Assembly: GCF_011040385.1 (NCBI RefSeq)
Contig: NZ_JAAIKB010000002.1
Coordinates: 682,001 to 746,000, forward strand
Length of the DNA stretch: 64,000 nt
Direction of reading: 5' to 3'
Source of the DNA: Falsiroseomonas algicola
GTDB lineage: Bacteria > Pseudomonadota > Alphaproteobacteria > Acetobacterales > Acetobacteraceae
Below, piece by piece: positions 37,618 to 45,954 of the stretch. A model generated the notes under the pieces. It saw nothing but the letters and a program-made list of their open reading frames with translations, had not been told where the DNA came from and did not search any database. Within the stretch, counting starts at the first letter, position 1, and every line of letters begins with the position of its first letter. A program made the position numbers and the translations under genes.

Positions 37618-38367
37618 TCACTCCGGCGATGACAGGCGGATCGCGTAGGCGAAGCGGGGGGAGGCGGCGTGGAGGTTGACCGTGGCTTCCAGCAGCAGCG
37701 CCTTCGGGCCGTAGAAGCGCCGCACGATGCGAAGCCCCGGCGTGCCGGCGCGCACGCCCAGCGCATGGGCGGCGGTCCGGGGCAGGGACAGGGCCGCGAT
37801 CTCCTGCCGCATGTCCACCACGGGAATCTTCCATTGCCGCTCGATCAGCCGGTAGATCGGCGTGCGGCCCACCTCCGGCCGTTCCGCGGCGGCGGCGAAG
37901 GGGGCGGGGATGAACATCTCCACCGCCGCGAGCGGCGTCGGGTCCGCGCCGGCGGCGGTGCGGATGCCGGTGATGCGCGCCATCTCCACCCCCGCGCCAT
38001 CGCCGAGCAACGCGCCGAGCGCGGGGTCCACCACCAGCCGGTCGCGCTTCGTGACGGTGAGGTGCGTCGGGCCGCCATAGCCCATGAGGTCCGCCAGCGA
38101 CCGCACCGCCATCTCATAGGTCGGGCGCGGGCGGCGGGCGGTGACGCGGGTGCCGACGCCATGGACGGGCTCCACCAGCCCCTGGTCGCGCAGGCGTCGG
38201 AGCGCTTCGCGCACCGTGGCGCGGCTGACGCCATGCGTCTCCGCCAGCTTGGCCTCGGTGGGCAGGTTCTCCCCGATCGCGGGCTGGCCGGCGGCGATGC
38301 CCGCGGCGAGTGTCTCCGCCAGCGCGGCGTAGCGAGGGCCGAGGCGGGTGGCGCTGCGGCGGGTCAC
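37618..38367 (-). CDS. GntR-family regulator with UTRA ligand domain
   Basis: The product is 249 residues from the GTG at 38367, which overlaps the hydrolase stop (GTGA). The winged HTH at about 12-75 reads LPTEAKLAETHGVSRATVRE and ALRRLRDQGLVEPVHGVGTR. The rest is a UTRA (HutC-type) sensor domain with MARITGIR, PTPLAAVEMFIPA and IVRRFYGPKALLLEATVNLH. It probably represses the two divergent promoter regions at 39106-39146 and 41131-41170, which share the palindrome TTGT(C/A)CGGACAA, and is relieved by the pathway's substrate. That link is inference from position and repeat. Confidence 0.9.
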   Translation of the reverse strand: MTRRSATRLGPRYAALAETLAAGIAAGQPAIGENLPTEAKLAETHGVSRATVREALRRLRDQGLVEPVHGVGTRVTARRPRPTYEMAVRSLADLMGYGGPTHLTVTKRDRLVVDPALGALLGDGAGVEMARITGIRTAAGADPTPLAAVEMFIPAPFAAAAERPEVGRTPIYRLIERQWKIPVVDMRQEIAALSLPRTAAHALGVRAGTPGLRIVRRFYGPKALLLEATVNLHAASPRFAYAIRLSSPE

Positions 38368-39083
38368 GCGGGGGCCGTCCCGTCGCGCAGCGTGCCGAGC
38401 CAGGCCAGGACCTCGGCCATCGGCAGGACATCGGCAAATTGCCGGTCCATGTCGAACAGCGCGATGGCATGGGAGATGGGGATGCGGTCGAACACGGCTT
38501 CCTGGGGCACGATGGCACGAAGGTTGTAGGAGGCAGCATCGAAGACCGTCGCCTGCACGCAGTTGCTGGTGGCGCCGCCGGTGACGATGACGGTGTCGAT
38601 GCCGCGGTCGATCAGGTAGCCCAGCAGGGGCGTGCCGTGGAAGGCGGAAGGCTTCTTCTTCACGAAGACCAGGTCCCGCGCATGGGGCTCCATGCCCTCT
38701 GCCAGTTCGGCACCGCGCGATCCGGCCAGGCACCAATGGTCGCTCGCCAGCAGGTCGCGCTTCCGGCCATAGACGCCGATGTCGCGGCCCTCCGGGTCCA
38801 GTTCGAAGCGGGTGAAGATGCAGGGCGCGCCGGCTGCCTGCGCGGCGCGGACCACCTGGGCGGCGGCGGCCAGTGATGCGCGGCCGATGGGCCCGCAGGA
38901 GGAAGGCCAGGCGGCGTCATCGCCTTCCGCCCCCACCATGTAGCGCTGCGCATCGATGACGAGGACCGCCGCGCGACGCCCGAAGCCCATGCGACGGCCG
39001 AAGCGCCCCTTGGACAGGACGGCGCGATCGGCCTCCGTCAGGAAGACATCCCAGGGCTTCGCGGGGGCGGTGTCACTCGGCAT
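38364..39083 (-). CDS. isochorismatase-fold cysteine hydrolase, N-carbamoylsarcosine-amidase-like
   Basis: The 239-residue protein has the Asp-Lys-Cys triad: D44 in VLVIDAQRYMVG, K144 in FVKKKPSAF and C175 in GGATSNCVQATVFD. The preceding GRFGRRMGFGRRAAVLVIDA resembles N-carbamoylsarcosine amidase, which hydrolyses a terminal carbamoyl or amide. It probably releases ammonia from a ring-opened amide. It shares an operon with the GntR gene (4-base overlap) and diverges from a Bug receptor across the 39135-39146 operator. Confidence 0.88.
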   Translation of the reverse strand: MPSDTAPAKPWDVFLTEADRAVLSKGRFGRRMGFGRRAAVLVIDAQRYMVGAEGDDAAWPSSCGPIGRASLAAAAQVVRAAQAAGAPCIFTRFELDPEGRDIGVYGRKRDLLASDHWCLAGSRGAELAEGMEPHARDLVFVKKKPSAFHGTPLLGYLIDRGIDTVIVTGGATSNCVQATVFDAASYNLRAIVPQEAVFDRIPISHAIALFDMDRQFADVLPMAEVLAWLGTLRDGTAPA

Positions 39084-39105
39084 GCGGTTCCTCCTGGCCG
39101 CGGCG

Positions 39106-39146
39106 TTGACCCCGATGGGGGGCGCCGACTAGCCTTGTCCGGACAA
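39106..39146 (+). promoter_or_regulatory. promoter with palindromic operator TTGTCCGGACAA (site 1)
   Basis: A -35-like TTGACC (39106-39111) is followed after 18 bases by TAGCCT (39130-39135). Overlapping and following it is the perfect 12-base palindrome TTGTCCGGACAA at 39135-39146. It lies 69 bases ahead of the Bug gene at 39215 and 52 bases ahead of the divergent hydrolase-GntR operon. The same layout recurs at 41131-41170. An operator over the start of transcription fits repression by the adjacent GntR protein. Confidence 0.62.
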
Positions 39147-39214
39147 CATGATAACCGAGGGCGCCGCGCATCGCGAGCGGCGCATCCCGTGAAACCGCCG
39201 AGGGAAACGAGACC

Positions 39215-40183
39215 ATGATGCGACGCAGGACCCTGCTGGTTGCCAGCAGCGTGGGACTTTCGATGCCGGCGCTGGCGCAGGGCAGCGACTGGCCGAACCG
39301 CCAGGTGCGGCTGGTCTCGCCCTTCCCGCCGGGCGGCGCCGCGGACCTCACGGCACGCATGGTGGCGGAGGAGCTGACGGCGGCGCTGCGCCAGACCGTC
39401 TTCGTGGAGAACCGCGTCGGCGCGGGCGGCGCGATCGGGACGGAATACGCAGCGCGTGCCACGCCGGATGGCTACACCTTCCTGCTGGCCAGCACCGGGC
39501 CCTTTGCCATCAATCCCGGCCTGTTCAGGCTGAACATCGACCCGTCCCGCGACCTGACGCCGGTGGCGATGGTGGCGATCGTGCCCTCCATCTTCATCGT
39601 GAACTCGGCGGTGCCGGCGCGGACGATGACGGAGTTGCTGGCCCTGGCGAAGGCGCAGCCCGGCGCGCTGTCCTATGCCAGCGGTGGCAATGGCACGGCA
39701 CAGCATCTGTTCGGCGAGTTGCTGAAGCAGATGGCCGGGATCGACATCCAGCACATCCCCTATCGCGGCGGCGGCCCGGCCATGACGGACACCATCGCGG
39801 GCCGCGTGCAGATCCTGTGCGACACGCTGCCCTTGGCGCTGCCGCATGTTCGGGAAGGCCGCGTGCGGGCGCTGGCGGTGACGACGGCCACGCGCAACCA
39901 GGCGCTGCCCGACATCCCGACCGTCGCGGAATCCGGCGTGCCGGGCTACGAGGCCACGGGCTGGTACGGCATCGCCGCGCCGACCGGCACGCCGGCTGCG
40001 ATGATCGAGCGCGTCAACAGCGAGATCAACGCGCTGCTCGCCCGCCCTGCCTTCCGCGAGAAGCTGTTGGCGCAGGGATCGGACCCCGCGCCGATGACGC
40101 CCGCCGCCTTCGGCGCGCTGATCGAACGTGACCGCGCGCGCTGGACCCGGGTTATCCGGGAGGCGAATATCCGACCGGACTGA
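39215..40183 (+). CDS. TTT periplasmic receptor (Bug family), copy 4
   Basis: The 322-residue protein has a signal peptide MMRRRTLLVASSVGLSMPAL cut after AQ and Bug motifs VRLVSPFPPGGAADLTARM, VFVENRVGAGGAIG, PDGYTFLLAST, HIPYRGGGPAMTDTIAGRVQ and WYGIAAPTGTPAAM. It is transcribed from the operator-bearing promoter at 39106-39146, as a single gene that converges on the deacetylase-family gene 4 bases later. The context points to an imported cyclic amide, its acid or a precursor as ligand. Confidence 0.93.
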   Translation: MMRRRTLLVASSVGLSMPALAQGSDWPNRQVRLVSPFPPGGAADLTARMVAEELTAALRQTVFVENRVGAGGAIGTEYAARATPDGYTFLLASTGPFAINPGLFRLNIDPSRDLTPVAMVAIVPSIFIVNSAVPARTMTELLALAKAQPGALSYASGGNGTAQHLFGELLKQMAGIDIQHIPYRGGGPAMTDTIAGRVQILCDTLPLALPHVREGRVRALAVTTATRNQALPDIPTVAESGVPGYEATGWYGIAAPTGTPAAMIERVNSEINALLARPAFREKLLAQGSDPAPMTPAAFGALIERDRARWTRVIREANIRPD

Positions 40184-40187
40184 ACCC

Positions 40188-41114
40188 TTATTCGTTCAGT
40201 CCCTTGCCGGGATAGGGATGCGTCTGGACCCAGTGGCGGGCGATGTCGATCCGCCGCGTGATCCAGACGCCCTCCTTCGCGGCCATGTGGTCCAGCAGGC
40301 GATGCAGGCCGGCGGCGCGGGCGGGCTGGCCGGTGATGCGGGAATGCAGGCCGATGGACATCATCACCGGCCGGCCCGCCGCGCCTTCGGCGTGGAGCAC
40401 GTCGAAATGGTCGCGGCAGAACTGGAACCAGTCATCGGAGGTGGTGGCGGCGCCGAAGTGGCGCGCGTCATTCGTCGTCATGGTGTAGGGCACGACGAGA
40501 TGCGGGTTGCCCTGCACCGTCACCCAATGCGGCAATTCGTCGCCGTAGTAGTCGCTGTCGTAGAGGAAGCCGCCGTGTTCGGCGACCAGGCGGCGCGTGT
40601 TCACGCTGGGTCCGTATCGGCAGTACCAGCCCTCCGGCGTCAGGCCCGTCGTCTTCCTGAAGCTCGCGACCGCGCGGGCGATCTGCGACCGCTCCTCGGC
40701 CTCATCCATCTCGTAGTGCTTCACCCAGCGCCAGCCATGGCTGCAGATATCCATGCCGCTGTCGCGGATCGCCTCCGCGATCGGCTGGTTGCGTTCCAGC
40801 GCCAGGGCGCAAGCGAAGAAGGTGAGGGGGAGCTTGCGCTCATCGAAGGCGCGGAGGATGCGCCAGAAGCCGGCGCGGCTGCCGTATTCGAACATGCTCT
40901 CCGCCGCCAGGTCGCGGCCGCGCGGGATCTGCGCGCGGGCGGCGGCCTCCGTCAGGTTGTTCTCGGTGAATCCCTCGCCGTCCTGGACGGAGGGTTCGGA
41001 GCCTTCCTCCACATTGAGGACGAAGTTGACCGCGATGCGCGCGCCGTTCGGCCAGCGCGGGTCGGGCGTGTGGCGGCCATAGCCGACGAAGTCGCGCTTC
41101 ACCTCGTAGTGCAT
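40188..41114 (-). CDS. polysaccharide-deacetylase-fold hydrolase, PuuE allantoinase/imidase-like
   Basis: The product is 308 residues from the ATG at 41114 with GGGGGCAGG just upstream; a longer frame crosses the divergent gene. The opening RDFVGYGRHTPDPRWPNGAR with VNFVLNVEEGSE is the PuuE-type allantoinase signature, replacing the NodB TFDDG motif. Metal or catalytic candidates are Glu37/38, His126 in DICSHGWRWV and the His in MSIGLHSRITG. PuuE opens the hydantoin ring of allantoin, and relatives hydrolyse cyclic imides. No urate or ureide genes are nearby, so a cyclic imide or amide is as likely. It diverges from the CoA-transferase operon across the second operator. Confidence 0.87.
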   Translation of the reverse strand: MHYEVKRDFVGYGRHTPDPRWPNGARIAVNFVLNVEEGSEPSVQDGEGFTENNLTEAAARAQIPRGRDLAAESMFEYGSRAGFWRILRAFDERKLPLTFFACALALERNQPIAEAIRDSGMDICSHGWRWVKHYEMDEAEERSQIARAVASFRKTTGLTPEGWYCRYGPSVNTRRLVAEHGGFLYDSDYYGDELPHWVTVQGNPHLVVPYTMTTNDARHFGAATTSDDWFQFCRDHFDVLHAEGAAGRPVMMSIGLHSRITGQPARAAGLHRLLDHMAAKEGVWITRRIDIARHWVQTHPYPGKGLNE

Positions 41115-41130
41115 CCTGCCCCCATGCTGA

Positions 41131-41170
41131 TTGACCCCCTGGAAGGGGACGCCTACCGTTGTACGGACAA
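41131..41170 (+). promoter_or_regulatory. promoter with operator TTGTACGGACAA (site 2)
   Basis: TTGACC at 41131-41136, a 17-base spacer and TACCGT at 41154-41159 precede TTGTACGGACAA at 41159-41170 (5-bp arms GTTGT/ACAAC). Eleven of 12 operator bases equal site 1 at 39135, and the TTGACC-to-TTGT distance is 28 versus 29 bases. The following bases CA are also shared. It drives the CoA-transferase operon whose first gene starts at 41194, and lies 17 bases from the divergent deacetylase start. Confidence 0.62.
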
Positions 41171-41193
41171 CAACAGTAACTGAAGGCCTGCTT

Positions 41194-42453
41194 GTGGGCG
41201 ATACCCCTTCGAAGCCGCGATCCAGCAAGCGGCGACGCGACTTCGACCCGGCGGCGAAGGGCGCGCTGGATGGGCTGCGCGTGGTGGACCTGGCGCGGCT
41301 CGTCGCGGGCAACATGCTCACCAAGGTGCTGGCCGATCATGGGGCGGAGGTGGTGAAGGTGGAGCCGCCGGCGGGTGACAGCCTGCGCGCCTGGAAGGTC
41401 GGCGGCGTGGAGACGGCGTGGAAGACCTGGTGCCGCAACAAGCGCAGCACCTGCATGGACCTCCGCAATGCCGAGGCCATCGAGGTGGTGAAGCGCCTGG
41501 CCGCCACGGCCTCCATCTTCGTCGAGAGCTTCAAGCCTGGCACGCTGGAGGCGATGGGCCTGGCGCCGGAGACGCTGCTCGCGATCAACCCCAAGCTTGT
41601 CATCGTGCGCGTCTCCGGCTGGGGGCAGACGGGGCCATACCGCCACAAGGGCGGGTTCGGGACGCTGGTGGAAGGCTATTCCGGCTTCGCCGCGATCAAT
41701 GGCTTCGAGGATCGGGAGCCCGTGCTGCCGCCCATGTTCATGGCGGATGCCTATGCGGGCCTCTACGGCGCCTCCGCCGCCATGATCGCGCTGCATCACG
41801 CGGAGCGGACGGGGCAGGGGCAGGTCATCGACCTGTCGCTGTTCGAGCCGATCTTCGCCGTGCTGGAGCCGCAGATGGCCAACTGGCGGATCATGGGGCG
41901 GAAGAAGCCGCGCACGGGCAGCCGCAGCACCAACACCGCGCCGCGCAATGCCTATCGCACCAGGGATGGCGGCTGGCTCAGCCTGTCCACCTCCACCCAG
42001 GCGGTCTTCGTGCGATTGATGCAGAGCATCGGCCGGCCGGAGCTGGTGGATGACCCGCGCTTCCGCACCAACCCCGATCGCCTGAAGCACATCGAGGCCA
42101 TCGACGGCGTGATCCGCGACGCCATCGCATTGATGACGCGCGAGGAAGCCCTGGCAAAGTTCGACCGCGACGGCGTCACCATCGGCCCCATCATGGATGT
42201 CGAGGATATCGATGCCGATGACTACGCCGCGGAGCGGGAGGCGCTGATCGAGGTGCCGGACGCCGAGATGCCGGATGGCTGGCTGCCCATGCATGGGGAG
42301 GTGCCGCGGCTTTCGGCCACGCCGGGCATCCTGCGCAACCCCGCGCCGCGGCTCGGCCAGGACAATGATGCGCTGCTGGTGCCCCTGCTGGGCGCAGCGG
42401 AAGTCGCGCGGCTGCGTGAAGCCGGCGTGATCCTTCACGGAGAGACTGTCTGA
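41194..42453 (+). CDS. family III (CaiB/BaiF) CoA transferase
   Basis: The product is 419 residues from the GTG at 41194, with GAAGG 8 bases upstream. A longer reading from a TTG at 41131 would start on the -35 box. Motifs are LDGLRVVDLARLVAGNMLTK, ADHGAEVVKVEPPAGD, SGWGQTGPYRHKGGF, the catalytic Asp185 in FMADAYAGLYGAS and GQGQVIDLSLFEP. It moves CoA to a carboxylate, most likely an acid freed by the amide hydrolases. It is first in the CoA-transferase, lyase, small subunit, amidase and receptor operon, and the next ATG overlaps its stop (TGATG). Confidence 0.9.
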   Translation: MGDTPSKPRSSKRRRDFDPAAKGALDGLRVVDLARLVAGNMLTKVLADHGAEVVKVEPPAGDSLRAWKVGGVETAWKTWCRNKRSTCMDLRNAEAIEVVKRLAATASIFVESFKPGTLEAMGLAPETLLAINPKLVIVRVSGWGQTGPYRHKGGFGTLVEGYSGFAAINGFEDREPVLPPMFMADAYAGLYGASAAMIALHHAERTGQGQVIDLSLFEPIFAVLEPQMANWRIMGRKKPRTGSRSTNTAPRNAYRTRDGGWLSLSTSTQAVFVRLMQSIGRPELVDDPRFRTNPDRLKHIEAIDGVIRDAIALMTREEALAKFDRDGVTIGPIMDVEDIDADDYAAEREALIEVPDAEMPDGWLPMHGEVPRLSATPGILRNPAPRLGQDNDALLVPLLGAAEVARLREAGVILHGETV

Positions 42454-43289
42454 TGACCCGCGTCTGGCGTTCCATGCTCTATGTCCCCGCCAATGTGCCG
42501 CGCTTCGTCGCCAAGGCGCCGGGCGCCGGCGCCGATGCGGTGGTGCTGGATGTCGAGGACAGCGTGCCGCATGACCGAAAGCTGGAGGCCCGCGCCGCGC
42601 TGAAGGACGCTGTGCCGATGGCGGCGTCCGGCGGCGCGGATGTGCTGGTCCGGATCAACCGCCCGATGAAGCTCGCCGTGCCGGACATGGAGGCGGCGGC
42701 GGAAGCCGGGGCGAAGGGCATCCTGCTGACCAAGTGCATGGGCCCCGACCATGTGCGGCTCGCTGCCGAGGTGCTGGCGGAAGCACGGCAGAAGATGGTC
42801 ATCGTGCCGATGATCGAGACGGCGGCGGCGCTGCCGCAGATGGAGGCGATCGCCCGCGCGTCGTCCATGGTGGCGGGGCTGCTGGTGGGGGCGGAGGATC
42901 TGGCGCTGGAATGCAATGCGGGCTCCGATGACGACCTCATCGTGCTGGCCAAGCGGCAGATGGTGCTGGCGGCGGTGGCGGCGGGTGTCGCGCCGCTCGG
43001 CACGCTCGGCACCGTCGCGGACTACCGCGATGCGGATCGCATCCGCGACCTGGTCGCGCGGTCGAAGCGATCCGGCTTCGTCGGCGCCACCTGCATCCAT
43101 CCGGCGCTGGTGCCGGTGCTGAATGAGGGGTTCTCGCCGTCCGAGAAGGAGATCGACCTGGCGCGCCGGCAACTGGCGGCGGCGGAGGAGGCGGCGCGGG
43201 ACGGGCGCGGGTCCTTCACCGTGGATGGCATGATGGTGGATGAGCCCATCCTGATCCGCGCGCGCCGCATCCTCGCGCTGGCATCATGA
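42453..43289 (+). CDS. HpcH/HpaI-type CoA-ester lyase (CitE-like)
   Basis: The 278-residue TIM-barrel protein has WRSMLYVPANVPRFVAKAPG, VVLDVEDSVPHDRKLEAR, VRINRP, the metal-site AGLLVGAEDLALE and GFVGATCIHPALVPVLNEGF. These are the citrate lyase beta / malyl-CoA lyase-like motifs. It would cleave, or hydrolyse, the acyl-CoA made by the preceding CoA transferase into acetyl-CoA or glyoxylate-type products. The pairing CoA transferase plus CitE-like lyase recurs in catabolism of C4-C5 dicarboxylates. ATGA overlap with the small next gene. Confidence 0.9.
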   Translation: MTRVWRSMLYVPANVPRFVAKAPGAGADAVVLDVEDSVPHDRKLEARAALKDAVPMAASGGADVLVRINRPMKLAVPDMEAAAEAGAKGILLTKCMGPDHVRLAAEVLAEARQKMVIVPMIETAAALPQMEAIARASSMVAGLLVGAEDLALECNAGSDDDLIVLAKRQMVLAAVAAGVAPLGTLGTVADYRDADRIRDLVARSKRSGFVGATCIHPALVPVLNEGFSPSEKEIDLARRQLAAAEEAARDGRGSFTVDGMMVDEPILIRARRILALAS

Positions 43290-43495
43290 GCGAGGAGATC
43301 GCGCGGCTGGTCGGGATTTCCGTGCGCGAGCTGCATGGGATCGAAAGCCGCGCCGGCGCGGAGGCCGTGGCGCGGGAAGTGGTGCGGCTGAACAAGGCGG
43401 TGCGGGACCTCGCCCGCCCGGCGCTGCACTTCAGCGACCAGCCCGCGGATTTCCCCGCGGCGCTGCTGCGCAACGCCGACCCCGCCAATGATTGA
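43286..43495 (+). CDS. small AtzG/GatC-like accessory subunit of the amidase
   Basis: The 69-residue, mainly helical protein reads MSEEIARLVGISVRELHGIE and VAREVVRLNKAVRDLARPAL, with tail HFSDQPADFPAALLRNAD. The length, the two-helix layout and the D-x-P tail just before an amidase gene recall GatC and the AtzG (DUF4089) partner of AtzE. It overlaps the lyase by 4 bases and the amidase by 8, so strict coupling is likely. It probably wraps the amidase as a stabilising belt. No catalytic residues are expected. Confidence 0.65.
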   Translation: MSEEIARLVGISVRELHGIESRAGAEAVAREVVRLNKAVRDLARPALHFSDQPADFPAALLRNADPAND

Positions 43496-44909
43496 GCTGT
43501 CCCTGGCACAGATCGCCGCCGCCATCCGCGCGCGGCAGGTCAGCTGCCTGGAGGTGACGCTCGCCGCCATCGAGCAGGCGGAGGTTGCGCAGCCCGTCAC
43601 CAACGCCTTCGTTGAGATCTTGGCCGATCGCGCGCTGGACCAGGCGCGGGCGCTGGACGCGGAGTTGCAGGCCGGGCGCATCCGCGGCCCGCTGCATGGC
43701 GTGCCGCTGGCGCACAAGGATTGCTTCGAGCGTGCGGGCGCCGCCATGGGCGTAGGGTCGAAGCTGCTGGCGGGCAGCGCGCCGGGCACGCGGGACGCGA
43801 CGGCGCTGGTGCGGCTGGAAGCGGCGGGCGCGGTCGATTTGGGGCGGCTGAACCTGAACGAGTTCGTGGCCGGGCCGACGGGGCAGAACCCTCATATCGG
43901 CGACTGCACGAATGCCTGGGATCCCGATCGCATCTCCGGCGGGTCGTCCTCCGGCTCCGGCTCTGCCGTGGCGTCCGGGGCGGTGTTCGGGGCGCTGGGG
44001 TCGGATACCGGGGGGTCCATCCGCCTGCCCGCGGCCATGCAGGGGCTGTTCGGGCTGAAGCCGACCTATGGCCGCGTCAGCCGCGCGGGCTGCTTCCCGC
44101 GGGCGCACAGCCTGGACTGCGTGGGTCCGATGACGCGCACGGCGGAGGATGCGGCGATCATGCTCGGCGCCCTGGCCGGCCCCGATCCGCGCGACCCGAC
44201 CGCGCTCGATGCGCCGGTGCCCGATTATGCCGCGCGGATCGCGACCTCGGCGGCGGGCTCGCGCCTTGTCACCCTGGCCGATCCCGGGCCCATGGACCCC
44301 GACATCGCGGCCCGGATCGAGGATCTGCTGCGCGTCGCGGCCGAGCTTCACGGCCCCGTCGCACGCCGCGCTTTCCCGCAATTCGCGGCCTGCGACGCGC
44401 TGGGCGACGTGCTGTCGAAGGTCGAGGCCTCGACGCTGCACGGCCACTGGATGGCGACGCAGGGCGGTGACTATTCGACCGCCGTCCATTCACGGACGGA
44501 ACCCGGCCTGCACATCCCGGCGCAGCGCTACCTGGAAGCGCTCGCGCTGCGGGCCCGGATGCTGGAGGATTTTCTCCAGACCGTCATGGACAGTGCGGAT
44601 GCGCTGATCTGCCCCGCCATCCCCATCCCGGTGCCGACGCGCATCGAGGCCGACATGGAGGGCGCGGGCCGCGTCTTTCCCGTGGTGGCGGCGCTGACCA
44701 GCTGGACGCGCCCCTTCTCCTATCTCGGCCTGCCCGTGCTGACCGTGCCGATCGGGCTCGACCGCAACGGCATGCCGGTGGCGGCGCAGCTGGTCGGGCG
44801 GCCCTTCGGGGAGGCACGGCTGCTGTCGCTCGGCGCGGGCCTAGCGGCCGCGCTGGGCTGGTCCTTCACGCCGGGGCTGCCGGCACGCATCGACGGAGAC
44901 GCCGCATGA
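43488..44909 (+). CDS. amidase-signature hydrolase (GatA/AtzE-like)
   Basis: The 473-residue protein has the Ser-cisSer-Lys triad: K77 in GVPLAHKDCF, S153 in ISGGSSSGSGSA and S177 in GSDTGGSIRLPAA. GLFGLKPTYGRVSRAGCFPR is the GatA-like substrate loop. It hydrolyses a terminal amide or carbamoyl group. With the small upstream partner it resembles the AtzE-AtzG pair that deaminates 1-carboxybiuret. It overlaps its partner and the following receptor gene (ATGA), so it belongs to the operon under operator site 2. Confidence 0.92.
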   Translation: MIELSLAQIAAAIRARQVSCLEVTLAAIEQAEVAQPVTNAFVEILADRALDQARALDAELQAGRIRGPLHGVPLAHKDCFERAGAAMGVGSKLLAGSAPGTRDATALVRLEAAGAVDLGRLNLNEFVAGPTGQNPHIGDCTNAWDPDRISGGSSSGSGSAVASGAVFGALGSDTGGSIRLPAAMQGLFGLKPTYGRVSRAGCFPRAHSLDCVGPMTRTAEDAAIMLGALAGPDPRDPTALDAPVPDYAARIATSAAGSRLVTLADPGPMDPDIAARIEDLLRVAAELHGPVARRAFPQFAACDALGDVLSKVEASTLHGHWMATQGGDYSTAVHSRTEPGLHIPAQRYLEALALRARMLEDFLQTVMDSADALICPAIPIPVPTRIEADMEGAGRVFPVVAALTSWTRPFSYLGLPVLTVPIGLDRNGMPVAAQLVGRPFGEARLLSLGAGLAAALGWSFTPGLPARIDGDAA

Positions 44910-45871
44910 TGGATCGCAGGACGTTGATGGCCGCCGCCGCGCTGGCCGCGCTGCCGGGGATCGCGCGGGCGCAGCCGGCTTGGCCGTCCCGCGCCGTGCG
45001 CATGGTCGTGCCCTTCCCGCCGGGCGGGAGCAACGATGTGCTGGGCCGCGCGCTCTGCGAAAGGCTCGGGGCTCAGCTCTCGCAGCCCTTCGTGGTGGAG
45101 AACCGCGGGGGAGCCGGCGGGGCGATCGGTGCCGACCAGGTCGCGAAATCGGCGCCGGATGGCTACACGCTGCTTTTCATGTCGTCCTCGCTGACGACCA
45201 ACGCCGCCGTGCAGCGCCTGCCCTACGACCCCGTCGCCGACTTCACGCCGATCGCCCAGGCGGCGGTGGCGCCGATGATCGTGACGGTCGGCAAGGACAG
45301 CCCGGCCCGCACCATGGCGGATCTGGTGCGGATCGCCCGCGAACGGCCCGGGATGCTGCGCTTCGGCGGCGCCGGCCCCGGCGATACCTCCTTCTTCGCG
45401 ACGGAGCTGCTGAAGATGGCGGCCAATCTGGACATGGAGGCCGTCGCCTATCGCGGGATCACGGAGGCGCAGACCGATGCCGCCGCCGGGCGCATCGACC
45501 TGGTGGTCACGACCCTCGCCTCCGCCCGCGGGTTGATCGAGGCCGGGCAGCTTCGCCTCCTCGCCACCGCTTCCGCCGAGCGCGACCCCCGCATGGCGGA
45601 TGTGCCCACCGTCCGCGAGGCGACGGGGATCGACTACGTCACCGGCGTCTGGTGGGGCGTTTTCGCGCCGGCCCGGATGCCGCCCGCCCTGACCGCTGCC
45701 ATCAACGCCGCGGTCAACCGGGCGATGGCGGAGCCGCAATACCAGCGGGTGCTGGAAGCCGGCGGCGCCTCCATGGCCGCGCTGGCGCCGGAGGCCTTCG
45801 CCGCCCGTGTCCGGTCCGAGGTCGCGCGCTGGACGGATGTGGCGAAGCGGGCGGGCGTCGCCCTGAACTGA
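44906..45871 (+). CDS. TTT periplasmic receptor (Bug family), copy 5
   Basis: The 321-residue protein has a signal peptide MMDRRTLMAAAALAALPGIA cut after RAQ, and Bug motifs VRMVVPFPPGGSNDVLGRAL, FVVENRGGAGGAIGADQVA, PDGYTLLFMSS, AVAYRGITEAQTDAAAGRID and WWGVFAPARMPPAL. The lip reads AYRG instead of PYRG. It is the last gene of the CoA-transferase operon, which ties it to the amide/imide pathway. It is the second receptor under the shared operator, after the one at 39215. Confidence 0.92.
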   Translation: MMDRRTLMAAAALAALPGIARAQPAWPSRAVRMVVPFPPGGSNDVLGRALCERLGAQLSQPFVVENRGGAGGAIGADQVAKSAPDGYTLLFMSSSLTTNAAVQRLPYDPVADFTPIAQAAVAPMIVTVGKDSPARTMADLVRIARERPGMLRFGGAGPGDTSFFATELLKMAANLDMEAVAYRGITEAQTDAAAGRIDLVVTTLASARGLIEAGQLRLLATASAERDPRMADVPTVREATGIDYVTGVWWGVFAPARMPPALTAAINAAVNRAMAEPQYQRVLEAGGASMAALAPEAFAARVRSEVARWTDVAKRAGVALN

Positions 45872-45954
45872 CAAGCGTGCCGCGCGGTGCTGCCATGCGC
45901 GGCCTTCCGGTAATGCGTGCGGTGCGCCCCTTTCTGCGCTAGGGGGGGCGCACA

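Noticed and set aside
41131-41193. TTG start for the CoA transferase at 41131
   Set aside because: That codon is the -35 box of the operator-bearing promoter; GTG at 41194 has a good ribosome-binding site and a normal N terminus.
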